In this document: positions 52,425 through 60,668 of the stretch, piece after piece
Position numbering within the stretch: the stretch's first letter is position 1
Layout: each line of letters opens with the position of its first letter
NCBI RefSeq assembly: GCF_012027615.1
Contig: NZ_SNUT01000004.1
Location: forward strand, 184,629-248,628
DNA from: Thermococcus sp. 21S7
Lineage (GTDB): Archaea > Methanobacteriota_B > Thermococci > Thermococcales > Thermococcaceae
Direction of reading: 5' to 3'
Length of the DNA stretch: 64,000 nucleotides
Program-made: the position numbers and the translations under genes
Notes under the pieces: model-generated
Databases searched by the model: none
Seen by the model: only the letters and a program-made list of their open reading frames with translations
Told to the model about the DNA's origin: nothing

Positions 52425-53429
52425 ATGAACGTCGCCGTTCTTGGGGCAACTGGCATGGTCGGGAGGACTTTCGTGAGGCTCCTCGCGGGACATCCCTGGT
52501 TCAGGCTTGAGAAGCTGGTCGCGTCGGAGCGCTCGGCAGGAAGGCGCTACGGCGAACTCGTTGACGACTCCCCAGAGGAGTTCAGGGACATCGAGGTCGT
52601 CTCCCTGAAGGAGTTCCTCAAAGACCCGGACGTGGGGCTCGTCTTCAACGCCCTGCCCGCTTCCCTCTCCCTGGAAGTCGAGGAGAGGCTCGCCGAGGAA
52701 ATTCCCGTTTTCACCAACGCCAGGGCCCACCGCTACGACGAGGACGTGCCCATACTCGTCCCTGAGGTCAACCCCGGGCATCTGAAGCTCATCGAGACCC
52801 AGCGTGAAAAGAGGGGCTGGGACGGCTTCATAGTTACGAACCCGAACTGCTCCACTGCGGTCTTAACCGTCTCCCTCGCTCCGCTCATGGAGTTTGGAAT
52901 CGGACGGGTTCACGTGGCCACGATGCAGGCCATCAGCGGCGCGGGCTTCTCGGGCCTCTCTGCCCTCGCTATACAGGACAACGTGGTTCCACTCATACGC
53001 GGTGAGGAGTGGAAGATTGAGACCGAGAGCAGGAAAATCCTCGGACGTTTGAGAGGGGAGGGGATAGAACCGGCACCCTTTGAGGTGTCCGCGATAGCGA
53101 CGCGCGTCCCGGTTCTGCACGGGCACACCGAGGCAGTCTTCATAGAGCTTGAGCGCGGAAGTGCCGATGAAATCAGGGGGGCCTTCGAGTCGTTCGATCC
53201 CCTCGCGAAGTTTGGCCTCCCAAGCTACGAGAGGCCGCTCGTCTACACCAACGTTCCCCAGCCGCGGCTCCACAGGGACAGGGGACGGGGTTTTACTGTG
53301 ACCGTCGGGAGGCTGGAGGGGAGCGGTTCATTCTTCAAGTACGTGGTTACGGGCCATAACCTCGTCCGCGGGGCGGCCGGGGGATCGCTCCTCAACGCGG
53401 AGCTCGCGAAGAGGCTCGGCTACATCTAA
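52425..53429 (+). CDS. asd: Aspartate-semialdehyde dehydrogenase
   Basis: A 334-residue enzyme reducing aspartyl phosphate to the semialdehyde with NADPH. AVLGATGMVGRTFVRLLAGH is the dinucleotide site and VTNPNCSTAVLTVSLAPL carries the catalytic Cys; GFSGLSALAIQDNVVPLIRGEE and GHTEAVFIEL (catalytic His) follow. GGTGAT before the ATG at 52425 rules out the GTG at 52416. It is the last gene of the operon and is convergent with trpB2, 14 bases away. Confidence 0.94.
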   Translation: MNVAVLGATGMVGRTFVRLLAGHPWFRLEKLVASERSAGRRYGELVDDSPEEFRDIEVVSLKEFLKDPDVGLVFNALPASLSLEVEERLAEEIPVFTNARAHRYDEDVPILVPEVNPGHLKLIETQREKRGWDGFIVTNPNCSTAVLTVSLAPLMEFGIGRVHVATMQAISGAGFSGLSALAIQDNVVPLIRGEEWKIETESRKILGRLRGEGIEPAPFEVSAIATRVPVLHGHTEAVFIELERGSADEIRGAFESFDPLAKFGLPSYERPLVYTNVPQPRLHRDRGRGFTVTVGRLEGSGSFFKYVVTGHNLVRGAAGGSLLNAELAKRLGYI

Positions 53430-53443
53430 AAAATGAAAAGGGG

Positions 53444-54766
53444 TCAGCCGAGGGCCGGGAAGTGGTCCGGCTCGTAGTCCTCCAGTCTTCCGTCCAGATA
53501 ATCTTCGTATCCCTTGAGGTCGAGAAGACCGTGGCCGCTGAGGTTGAAGAGTATCACCTCCTCCTCCCCTTCCGCCTTCGCCTTTAGTGCCCTGTCTATG
53601 ACGCCTTTTATCGCGTGGGCGCTTTCGGGGGCGGGGATTATGCCCTCGGTTTTGGTGAACAGCTCCGCGGCTTGGAAGACTTCATTCTGGTGGTACGCCA
53701 CCGGCTTAACTATTCCGTGGTTTATCAGGACGCTCAGCGTTGGAGCGAGCCCGTGGTAGCGGAGCCCTCCGGCGTGAATCGGCGGGACGTAGTATGTGTG
53801 TCCGAGGGTGTGCATCTTCATCTTTGGAGTGTAGCCGCTGGAATCCCCGAAATCGTACCTGTAAACTCCCCTTGTCATGCTCGGCGCCGCCCTTGGCTCG
53901 ACCGCTATGAACTCGTAGTCGGCCTTTCCGCTCAGGACGTCCCTCACGAAGGGGTAGGCAAGGCCGGCGAAGTTGCTTCCACCGCCGACGCAGCCGATTA
54001 TAACGTCCGGCTCCTCGAACTCCTTCATCCCCTCCATGGCCTCAAGGCCTATCACCGTCTGGTGCATGAGCACGTGATTCAGAACGCTCCCGAGGGCGTA
54101 GCGGGCCTTTTCGTCGCGGAGAACATCTTCGATAGCCTCGCTTATCGCTATTCCAAGGCCGCCAGGGTGGTTCGGGTCATCCCTGAGAAACTTCCTTCCT
54201 ATCTCAGTCCTGTCGCTTGGGCTCGGGTAGATTTCAGCCCCGTAGAGGCGCATTATCGTCTTTCTGTAGGGCTTCTGCTGGTAACTCGCCCTCGCCATGT
54301 AAACGCGAACTTTGAGACCTAAAAGCGCTCCTGCCAAACTCAGAGCCGTTCCCCACTGGCCGGCACCGGTTTCGGTCACGAGCCTTTCTATCCCCTGCTC
54401 CTTCGCGTAGTACGCCTGAGCCAGGGCGGTGTTTATCTTGTGGCTTCCCGTTACGGTTGCTCCCTCGTACTTGAAGTAAATCCTCGCCGGCGTCCCGAGG
54501 GCCTTTTCGAGGTTTGTCGCCCTGAAAATCGGCGTTGGCCTTCCAATCTTGGCGTACAGCTCGCGGACCTTCTTTGGAATCTCGATGTAGCGCTCGGTGC
54601 TCATCTCTTGCTTCACGAGCTCCCCCGCGAAAATCCTCAGCAGCTTCTCCGGATCCATCGGCTCGTCGGTCTCCGGGTCGAGTGGCGGGGCTAACGGCTC
54701 CGGAAGGTCCGGCAGTATGTTGTACCACCTCTTTGGTATTTTCGAATCCGGCAGAACGGCTTTCAT
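53444..54766 (-). CDS. trpB2: TrpB-like pyridoxal-phosphate enzyme (TrpB2)
   Basis: A 440-residue tryptophan synthase beta-like protein of the TrpB2 group, with the long N-terminal extension ([27 protein letters not shown] region). [21 protein letters not shown] has the PLP Lys, [20 protein letters not shown] is the substrate loop, and [15 protein letters not shown] binds cofactor phosphate. It makes tryptophan from indole and serine, here without an adjacent trpA, as usual for TrpB2. The ATG at 54766 has GGAGGTGCTGG upstream. Confidence 0.93.
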   Translation of the reverse strand: MKAVLPDSKIPKRWYNILPDLPEPLAPPLDPETDEPMDPEKLLRIFAGELVKQEMSTERYIEIPKKVRELYAKIGRPTPIFRATNLEKALGTPARIYFKYEGATVTGSHKINTALAQAYYAKEQGIERLVTETGAGQWGTALSLAGALLGLKVRVYMARASYQQKPYRKTIMRLYGAEIYPSPSDRTEIGRKFLRDDPNHPGGLGIAISEAIEDVLRDEKARYALGSVLNHVLMHQTVIGLEAMEGMKEFEEPDVIIGCVGGGSNFAGLAYPFVRDVLSGKADYEFIAVEPRAAPSMTRGVYRYDFGDSSGYTPKMKMHTLGHTYYVPPIHAGGLRYHGLAPTLSVLINHGIVKPVAYHQNEVFQAAELFTKTEGIIPAPESAHAIKGVIDRALKAKAEGEEEVILFNLSGHGLLDLKGYEDYLDGRLEDYEPDHFPALG

Positions 54767-54867
54767 TCCAGCACCTCCTTTAACCCGTTCGAGAAGGGAA
54801 GTCCCAAAGGGTGAGGGAATAAGAGCGTGAGGACTAAACCGGAGCGTTTAAGTGACAGAACTGTGCG

Positions 54868-54967
54868 GCCAAAAACAAGCCCCCCTGTTCAGCTCAGCGC
54901 CAAAAACAATCCCGCCTAACCGCTTTCCCTGGAATCAAGGGCGTCCCCTCAAAGCCAAAAACGATCA
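54868..54967. repeat. Three direct copies of CCAAAAACRAKCMC upstream of trpB2
   Basis: Copies start at 54869 (CCAAAAACAAGCCC), 54900 (CCAAAAACAATCCC) and 54955 (CCAAAAACGATCAC), each preceded by G. They lie in the 245-base gap between two minus-strand genes, downstream of the 55012 gene and 100-200 bases upstream of trpB2. On the minus strand each gives a GTTTTTGG run. The role is unknown: regulator sites or terminator-like elements are possible. The rest of the gap shows nothing else. Confidence 0.45.
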
Positions 54968-55011
54968 CTCCTGACAGCCATGGGACATCGGAGTATGGAA
55001 GTCAGTCTCCC

Positions 55012-56361
55012 TTAAGTTCTTTTCGGTTGCTTTATTGACGATAAGACGAATTGTACATCTTTGGCTTCCCCTTTAACTGCCACAGCGATGAAGTATCCTC
55101 CGCGTTCGAGACAGATGGAGGTCGTTCTTCCGTCGGAAGTGTCGAGCAGGTAGCGGGCGTAGTCGCACTGTCCACGAATTCCGTACACGAGAAGGGTCAC
55201 GCTGACGTTCTTCTCACCCACAGATGTCAAAAACTCCTTTCCAGCGAGGGCCCAGAGGGCAGGCTCTCCGGCGGGTTTCAGGACGAGGCTCCCGTTGAGC
55301 TCCCCAATTACGGCGTTGAGCACCTCCTCAGGCGCCGGCCCTCTAACTTCCCGGCCGTTCCTCAGCCCGCAGGGTGAAATCTCCTCCGCCAAGTTTTTCA
55401 CTTCTCCGGTTTTTCCGCTTAAAACGAGGATTTCCTTCCCATTAAGGGCAACGTAGTGCGACTCTTCATTCCTTACCCAGAGGGACCACCTGCAGTCCCC
55501 GCTTTTTCCCTCCATCCGCTTGACGTATCCGGTTCCCTTGAGCTCGATTCCTATGGCTTTGTAGGTGTTCCTCACCCATTCCTCCGGCCAGTCCGATGGC
55601 AGAAACCTTCCGACTCTGACGCTCCCGCTTGGGCTCCAGTTGAAGCGGTATTCTCTAAAAATCGGCGGCTCGCTCGCGTTCCAGAGGTAGTACTCGTGCC
55701 GGCGAAGCGCAAACCCCTTGACGCCCCTGCAGGGGCCCCGCGCCGAGATAACGGCGATACCTCCACCGAGAATCCTTGTTTCGGCCAGATATATACATTC
55801 CTCGCCCTTAGCGAAGAGGGCGTCTCTCATGATGCGAGAGTACGTTCCGTAGTTCTCCACAATCCCTAGGTAGCCCTCCGATTCGACGCGTTCCACGGCC
55901 CCGAGGTAGGCACTATCGGCCTTCCCTCTTGGCTCATATATGGTCACAGAACGACCGAGGACGGGAAGTCTGACCCCTGCGGACTTCCAGGCAGCCCCGC
56001 TGACGAGAATCGTTGAGTACGCAACCGTTTCGTTGCAGGAGCAGGTAAGCTCCCCACCTCCCAGCGGCCAGGTGACGCCCTCTCTCCCCCGGCAGTCCGT
56101 AACAAAGTGTAGGCCGAACTCGACGTTCGGGCCCGTGACTGGAGGGGGCATTAAGAGGAGCATCAGGATGAGCGATGCCGCCAGAAACGGTGCCAGCCGG
56201 AGGGGCCTTTTGCTGTAGTAGTTCCTGAAAACCACTGGGGGTACGATAACCGCGGAGATAAAGAGGAGGACTCCGAGGAGGTGGTTGAGCTGGAGGATTA
56301 TCCACGCGAGGGATGAGAGCAACGCCGAAACGGCAACGGAAGCAATCAGTTTGCCCGCCAT
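55012..56361 (-). CDS. Unknown membrane protein with extracytoplasmic domain
   Basis: A 449-residue protein I do not recognise. The first 75 residues have about three hydrophobic segments (LIASVAVSALLSSLAWIILQL, LLGVLLFISAVIVPPVVF, APFLAASLILMLLL), followed by a large Cys-containing, presumably extracellular domain with repeated pairs of strands and cysteines at intervals (CRGREGV, CSCNE, ECIYL, GPCRGV, CRWSLW, CGLRNG). Thermophile disulfide use would fit. No signal for a specific function was seen. Confidence 0.6.
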   Translation of the reverse strand: MAGKLIASVAVSALLSSLAWIILQLNHLLGVLLFISAVIVPPVVFRNYYSKRPLRLAPFLAASLILMLLLMPPPVTGPNVEFGLHFVTDCRGREGVTWPLGGGELTCSCNETVAYSTILVSGAAWKSAGVRLPVLGRSVTIYEPRGKADSAYLGAVERVESEGYLGIVENYGTYSRIMRDALFAKGEECIYLAETRILGGGIAVISARGPCRGVKGFALRRHEYYLWNASEPPIFREYRFNWSPSGSVRVGRFLPSDWPEEWVRNTYKAIGIELKGTGYVKRMEGKSGDCRWSLWVRNEESHYVALNGKEILVLSGKTGEVKNLAEEISPCGLRNGREVRGPAPEEVLNAVIGELNGSLVLKPAGEPALWALAGKEFLTSVGEKNVSVTLLVYGIRGQCDYARYLLDTSDGRTTSICLERGGYFIAVAVKGEAKDVQFVLSSIKQPKRT

Positions 56362-56477
56362 GTTCCCCCTTACCCTCTACGTCGCAGAGGGTTATAAGGT
56401 TTACAATCGCTTCAAATTATCCTGAAGTGTTTCCACAAGGGTTATTAGTGCCGGGCCCGTAGTCCCTCCGATGGGCC

Positions 56478-57479
56478 ATGCTTCGGCTGGAAATCTACTG
56501 CGACGAGGGCGAGGGTGAGAAGGTCAGGGAGGTTCTGACCAAGTGGAGCCTTCAGTTCTACGCCGAGGAGGTGCAGAGCAACGAGCATAGGGCGCTCAAA
56601 TTCACCGCTCTCGTGCCGGATTTCGTGATTAACGACGTCGTCGATGAGCTGATGAAGGCTGTTGACCTGCGGAAGGGGCATTCATCGATAACCTGGGCCC
56701 CCGTCAGCGGGAAGTCCGTGAAGTACGCCAACTCGGTAAAGTCCCTTAAAAAGTTCAAGCGCCGCTGGACCCTGGCGGCCATAGAGGGGCTCATCGAGAA
56801 CGCCAACAACCAGGCGCGGGTCGACCCGATTCAGCTCACCCTCGGTGCCGTTGCCTCGATCATAGCCCTCTTCGGCCTCATCAACGACAGCATAGTCATG
56901 ATAATCTCCGCGATGCTTCTCTCACCGATCCTCGGCCCGCTCTACGGCTTCTCCCTCAACATCGTCATGGGCAGGGGCAGGGATGCCCTCGATGCCGTTT
57001 CCTCCATTCTCAAACTCCTCGGCGTCATATTCCTGTCCGCTTTCCTTGTATCCCTGGCCCTCAGGTTTGCGGGCTCAATGCCCCCCGAACCAACCCATGA
57101 GATACTCGTCCGCGGCGACTCGGGCCTGGTTTACATATTCCTGGCCCTAATCCTCGGTTACGCCGGAATAGTTGCCATAGTGAGCAGAATCCCCGAGATT
57201 CTGGCAGGGGTTTCAATCGCGGCCGCCCTCGTTCCACCGACGACTGTGATTGGGATATCCCTTGCGATGGGCTGGTGGGGGATTTTTAGGGGCTCCCTCG
57301 CCCTCACCGTTGAGAACGTCCTCGGTCTTCTCAGCGGCTCCCTCCTTGGACTCTACGTCCTTAACGTCTCTCCCAGGAGCTATTACGAGCGGAGGGCCGC
57401 GAAGCTGTACACGAAGAGGACGATGCTGGTGCTGGCAATTATGCTCGCCGCCCTTGTCCTGGTGGAACTCCTCGGCTAG
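56478..57479 (+). CDS. TIGR00341 / DUF389 membrane protein
   Basis: A 333-residue protein of the DUF389 family. A soluble N-terminal domain (LRLEIYCDEGEGEKVREVL) is followed from about residue 118 by several membrane segments, with VASIIALFGLINDSIVMIISAMLLSPILGPLYG, the family hallmark, in landmarks NDSIVMIISAML and LSPILGPLYG. GVSIAAALVPPTTVIGISLA is the second conserved block. The function of the family is not established. Its end overlaps the convergent gene by 4 bases. Confidence 0.85.
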   Translation: MLRLEIYCDEGEGEKVREVLTKWSLQFYAEEVQSNEHRALKFTALVPDFVINDVVDELMKAVDLRKGHSSITWAPVSGKSVKYANSVKSLKKFKRRWTLAAIEGLIENANNQARVDPIQLTLGAVASIIALFGLINDSIVMIISAMLLSPILGPLYGFSLNIVMGRGRDALDAVSSILKLLGVIFLSAFLVSLALRFAGSMPPEPTHEILVRGDSGLVYIFLALILGYAGIVAIVSRIPEILAGVSIAAALVPPTTVIGISLAMGWWGIFRGSLALTVENVLGLLSGSLLGLYVLNVSPRSYYERRAAKLYTKRTMLVLAIMLAALVLVELLG

Positions 57480-57922
57480 GCCACTTCGGTCTGCTCGTAG
57501 ACCGGCTTTCCCTTCCTGTGCTTGACCAGGAGGCCGTAGAAGAACTCCTTCATGTCAGGACCCATCTCGTCGTCGAGGAGCAGGTCGGCCCTGCCGGAGT
57601 ACTCCTTCTCAGCTTTCGTGATGAGTAGGGCTATCTGCGGCGTGAGGTGCTCCAGGAGAGCCCTGACGAGTTCGGGATAGACCTCTTCCTCCAGCTCCTC
57701 GTCCGATTCGATGCCGAGGTAGACGACGAAGCCCTTCATCTGAACCGCGAGAACGAATTCGTCCTCGCTCAGCTCGAAGAAGGAGAAGTTGTAGCTTTTG
57801 GAGTCGGTTCTCGCCAGCAGAACGCCCCGTATGGAGAGAGTCACTGGCTCCTCGTCTATCTCGAACACCAGGTCCTTGGCGAGCTCCCTCTGGGCTATTG
57901 CGTAGAGTTCCTCCATCGCCAT
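57476..57922 (-). CDS. Unknown conserved-looking cytoplasmic protein
   Basis: A 148-residue acidic protein I do not recognise, with alternating strands and helices (LVFEIDEEPVTLSIRGVLLAR, YNFSFFELSEDEFVLAVQMKG, VVYLGIESDEELEEEVYP) and no membrane segment. The ATG at 57922 has GGTAG upstream; 57916 is an in-frame alternative. Composition and density of charged residues are those of ordinary Thermococcus proteins, so it is likely a real gene. It is tail to tail with the DUF389 gene. Confidence 0.6.
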   Translation of the reverse strand: MAMEELYAIAQRELAKDLVFEIDEEPVTLSIRGVLLARTDSKSYNFSFFELSEDEFVLAVQMKGFVVYLGIESDEELEEEVYPELVRALLEHLTPQIALLITKAEKEYSGRADLLLDDEMGPDMKEFFYGLLVKHRKGKPVYEQTEVA

Positions 57923-57960
57923 GGGGCTACCTTCTCGGGCCCGAATAAAAGGCTTTCGCA

Positions 57961-58075
57961 TGACCTCCTTCCCGTCAATGGTGAGGGGTTAAGCCGAACC
58001 TCGCCCCCAGCTAGGAGGAGGTCAGTGAAACACCAGGCGTGGGAATGGGATAATCCCGCTTTCTTCGCTGGAGGC
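57961..58075 (+). ncRNA. Candidate structured RNA, H/ACA-guide-like
   Basis: The gap before nikR folds well. A 9-base stem TGACCTCCT/AGGAGGTCA (57961-57969, 58016-58024) encloses an inner stem GGTGAGG/CCTCGCC (57980-57986, 57999-58005, one G-T pair) with unpaired pockets on both sides, and ACA follows at 58030-58032, 14 bases after the 3' pocket. This is the plan of an archaeal H/ACA guide. A second hairpin (CCAGGCG/CGCTGG, about 58033-58072) follows. No homology was checked. Confidence 0.4.
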
Positions 58076-58173
58076 TAATTTTCCAGATGCCCACCCATCT
58101 CAAAAGGCGGGGGCCCGTGAAAAGAAAAAGTCAAGCTTTTAACGATTGGCTCCAAAAATGATACGGTGGTGTC

Positions 58174-58590
58174 ATGAAGATTATTCGCTTTGGTGTGTCG
58201 GTTCCGGATGAGCTGCTCGAAAGGTTCGACCGTATAATCGAGGAGAAGGGCTACGTCAACAGAAGCGAGGCAATAAGGGACATGATGAGGGACTTCATAG
58301 TCCGGCACGAGTGGGAGCAGGGCGAGGGTGAGGTCGCCGGCACGATAACCATGCTCTACAACCACGATGAGGCGGAGGTGGTCAAGGAACTCCTCGACCT
58401 CCAGCACGACTATCTGAGCGAGATAATCTCCAGCATTCACGTCCACATGGACGAGCACAACTGCCTGGAGGTTGTCATAGTTAAGGGCAAAGCGAACAGG
58501 ATAAAGGAGATAGCGGACAGGCTGCTGAGCCTCAAGGGTGTAAAGCACGGCAAGCTGGTGATGACGGGAACGGGAAAGGAGCTGGTCTAG
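58174..58590 (+). CDS. nikR: Nickel-responsive transcriptional regulator NikR
   Basis: A 138-residue ribbon-helix-helix regulator. The N-terminus [20 protein letters not shown] and [16 protein letters not shown] form the DNA-binding domain; the C-terminal ACT-like domain has the nickel ligands His78, His89, His91 and Cys97 (in [16 protein letters not shown]), matching the square-planar site of Escherichia coli NikR with an offset of two. No nickel transporter gene is nearby. It overlaps the 3' end of rqcH by 4 bases, tail to tail. Confidence 0.93.
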   Translation: MKIIRFGVSVPDELLERFDRIIEEKGYVNRSEAIRDMMRDFIVRHEWEQGEGEVAGTITMLYNHDEAEVVKELLDLQHDYLSEIISSIHVHMDEHNCLEVVIVKGKANRIKEIADRLLSLKGVKHGKLVMTGTGKELV

Positions 58591-60539
58591 CCAACGACAT
58601 CAGCTATCTCGCCGTTCCCCGGCGGCAGGGCGGAGGTGATGTCCTCTTCCCTTACCTTGTATCCCCACTTTTCGAGGATGCCCTTTATCTTCTTCACCAG
58701 CTCGCTCTTCTTGAGTGAGCCGGGCCGGATTACGATGTACCGGTCCGTGTGGGCTTTTATGGCCTCGATGGGCGCGCAGACCACGAAGTCCTCGCCCTCG
58801 TAGTTGATTACGCCGACGGCGAGCTTGAGCGGAAGCCCGTGGAGCCAGTTTCTCTTGCCGTAGACCATGAAGGCCCCCTTGCCCAGGTACTCGCCGCTGG
58901 GCGTCTGCTTGGTGACCTGGCTCGGATGCGCCCAGTATGCGTCCTCGCTGTAAACGCCCCTGCTCCATGCCTTGCTCATCGAAACCGCGAACTGGCAGGC
59001 CTCGAAGACGGTCTTTTCTCCGGCCTTCCCCCCGTCCTTGATGACGACGTGGGGGGCGCCGTAAACGTCGGCGTGGCAGTAGAGGTCGTTATCGTCCATG
59101 TGCCTCTTTATGAGAATCTCGTTGGTGCCGGCGTCTTTGCCGGCCAGAACAAGGAAGCCCTCGCTCGAAACGAACCAGCGGAACTTCTCGAACCACTTCT
59201 TCTTTCTCCTCTCTATCCTCTTAACGCTGAGCTCCTTCTTGAGCTCCTCCTCGATGAGCCTCTCTACCTCGCCAAGCTTCCTCTTCGTGTCCTCGTAGGC
59301 CTTAAGCGCCCCCTCGTATTTGTGCCTGAACTTCTTGGCCTTCTCGTAGTAGAGTTCGGCGTTCTCGCCTATGCTCCTGTTGAGGTACAGCCTGACCTTC
59401 TTCCCCTCAAGCTCTATCGTGACGGCCTTCTCCTTCGGGTCGGTTCCCTTCACCATGAGCGCGACCCTGTTGCCGGCCTTCTTGCCTTCCTCTATCCTCC
59501 TCTTGAACTCGTCCCAGCCGAGGGTCTCCGTGGCTTTCCTGAACTCCTCCAAAAGCCTCTCTATGAGGGCGTAGTTCGCGTAGATCAGGTCCCCTATCTC
59601 CTGGTTGGCCTTCGCACCCTCCTCGAAGCCCTTGAGCATCTCCTCCTGCTTCTTGAGCGTCATGAGGAGCTGCCTCTTCTTGGCTTCAAGCCTCTTCGTC
59701 TGCTCGACCTTTGCCTTCTCCAGGGTTATCTTTCCAAAGTACTCGTCGAGGGCCTCGCTGAAGGTGGTAAAATAGCGCTTCTCGAATCCCTCGTAGATTC
59801 TCAGCTCTATCGGAACGACGTCGTGCATGTTTCCGTCCTTGATGACTATGTTGGGTCTCGCTTCATCGTTGAACGTGTTCATCATCGCCTCGTAGACCCT
59901 CAGCAGGTCGTCGTCGCTCAGCTCCTTAACCGGGGTCGTCTTGTCAAATCCTGCCCTGATGGAAATCTCCTCCGCGTACATTCCGCCCATGTTGAGCTTC
60001 CTCGCCAGGGCGCGCACGAGCTCAAGTTCCTCATTTTCACGCATTAGCTCAATGAATCTCTCCCGCGTTACATCGAGCGGGTTCTCCCTGGCTGGGGGAT
60101 ACCGGTATTCCGCCTTGGGCTTTATCGCCCTGTCCTTGTACTCTTCGTAGCGTAACGCCGCAACGATTCTGTTCTCCCCGTCCACGAGTATCACGTTTCC
60201 CCTCCTGAATAGCTCGCCGACGAGGGTGTAGTCCCCAACGCGAATCTTCACTACCCTGTCGAAGCCGTGCTGTTCTATCGCATCTATGAACCCGCCGCTG
60301 AGGTGCTTCCTGAGGAGCATGGTGAAGCTCGACGGCTGCTTCGGCGCCTCCTTCACGTACGTCGTCACATGGAAGCGCTTCCCGGCCTGGAGGATTAAGT
60401 CCTGCCTCCCCTCCTTCGTCCTGAGCTTTATCCTAATCTCGTCGCCGTCGTGGTAAATCTTGTCAACGCGAGAGCCAACCAGGGACTGCAGTTCCCTCAC
60501 GATGTAGCGGATATCAACGCTGCTCATCTCTTCCTTCAT
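58587..60539 (-). CDS. rqcH: RqcH / NEMF-family ribosome quality-control protein
   Basis: A 650-residue NFACT protein of the Rqc2/NEMF family, which binds stalled 60S/50S subunits with peptidyl-tRNA and in bacteria and archaea directs C-terminal alanine tailing. [26 protein letters not shown] is the NFACT-N start, a long charged coiled-coil region lies about residues 280-440, and the NFACT-R domain has [14 protein letters not shown] and [21 protein letters not shown] supports the ATG at 60539; an earlier in-frame start at 60569 overlaps it. Confidence 0.92.
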   Translation of the reverse strand: MKEEMSSVDIRYIVRELQSLVGSRVDKIYHDGDEIRIKLRTKEGRQDLILQAGKRFHVTTYVKEAPKQPSSFTMLLRKHLSGGFIDAIEQHGFDRVVKIRVGDYTLVGELFRRGNVILVDGENRIVAALRYEEYKDRAIKPKAEYRYPPARENPLDVTRERFIELMRENEELELVRALARKLNMGGMYAEEISIRAGFDKTTPVKELSDDDLLRVYEAMMNTFNDEARPNIVIKDGNMHDVVPIELRIYEGFEKRYFTTFSEALDEYFGKITLEKAKVEQTKRLEAKKRQLLMTLKKQEEMLKGFEEGAKANQEIGDLIYANYALIERLLEEFRKATETLGWDEFKRRIEEGKKAGNRVALMVKGTDPKEKAVTIELEGKKVRLYLNRSIGENAELYYEKAKKFRHKYEGALKAYEDTKRKLGEVERLIEEELKKELSVKRIERRKKKWFEKFRWFVSSEGFLVLAGKDAGTNEILIKRHMDDNDLYCHADVYGAPHVVIKDGGKAGEKTVFEACQFAVSMSKAWSRGVYSEDAYWAHPSQVTKQTPSGEYLGKGAFMVYGKRNWLHGLPLKLAVGVINYEGEDFVVCAPIEAIKAHTDRYIVIRPGSLKKSELVKKIKGILEKWGYKVREEDITSALPPGNGEIADVVG

Positions 60540-60668
60540 CCTCTCACCCCTCACGGATTGTCCCTCCACCCTTTAAACCTAACCGGTGTTCGTAAGTGTT
60601 CACGGGCCCAACTCTGTTCTGGATAAGGTTAAATACTCCAAGTGCGATAACACCCTCGGTGATACAGA

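Noticed and set aside
53444..54766. Canonical tryptophan synthase beta chain (TrpB1)
   Set aside because: The N-terminal extension and the lack of an adjacent trpA mark it as TrpB2.
58749..60047. A 432-codon plus-strand frame opposite rqcH
   Set aside because: Leu/Val-rich antisense shadow; rqcH has full domain structure and a proper start.
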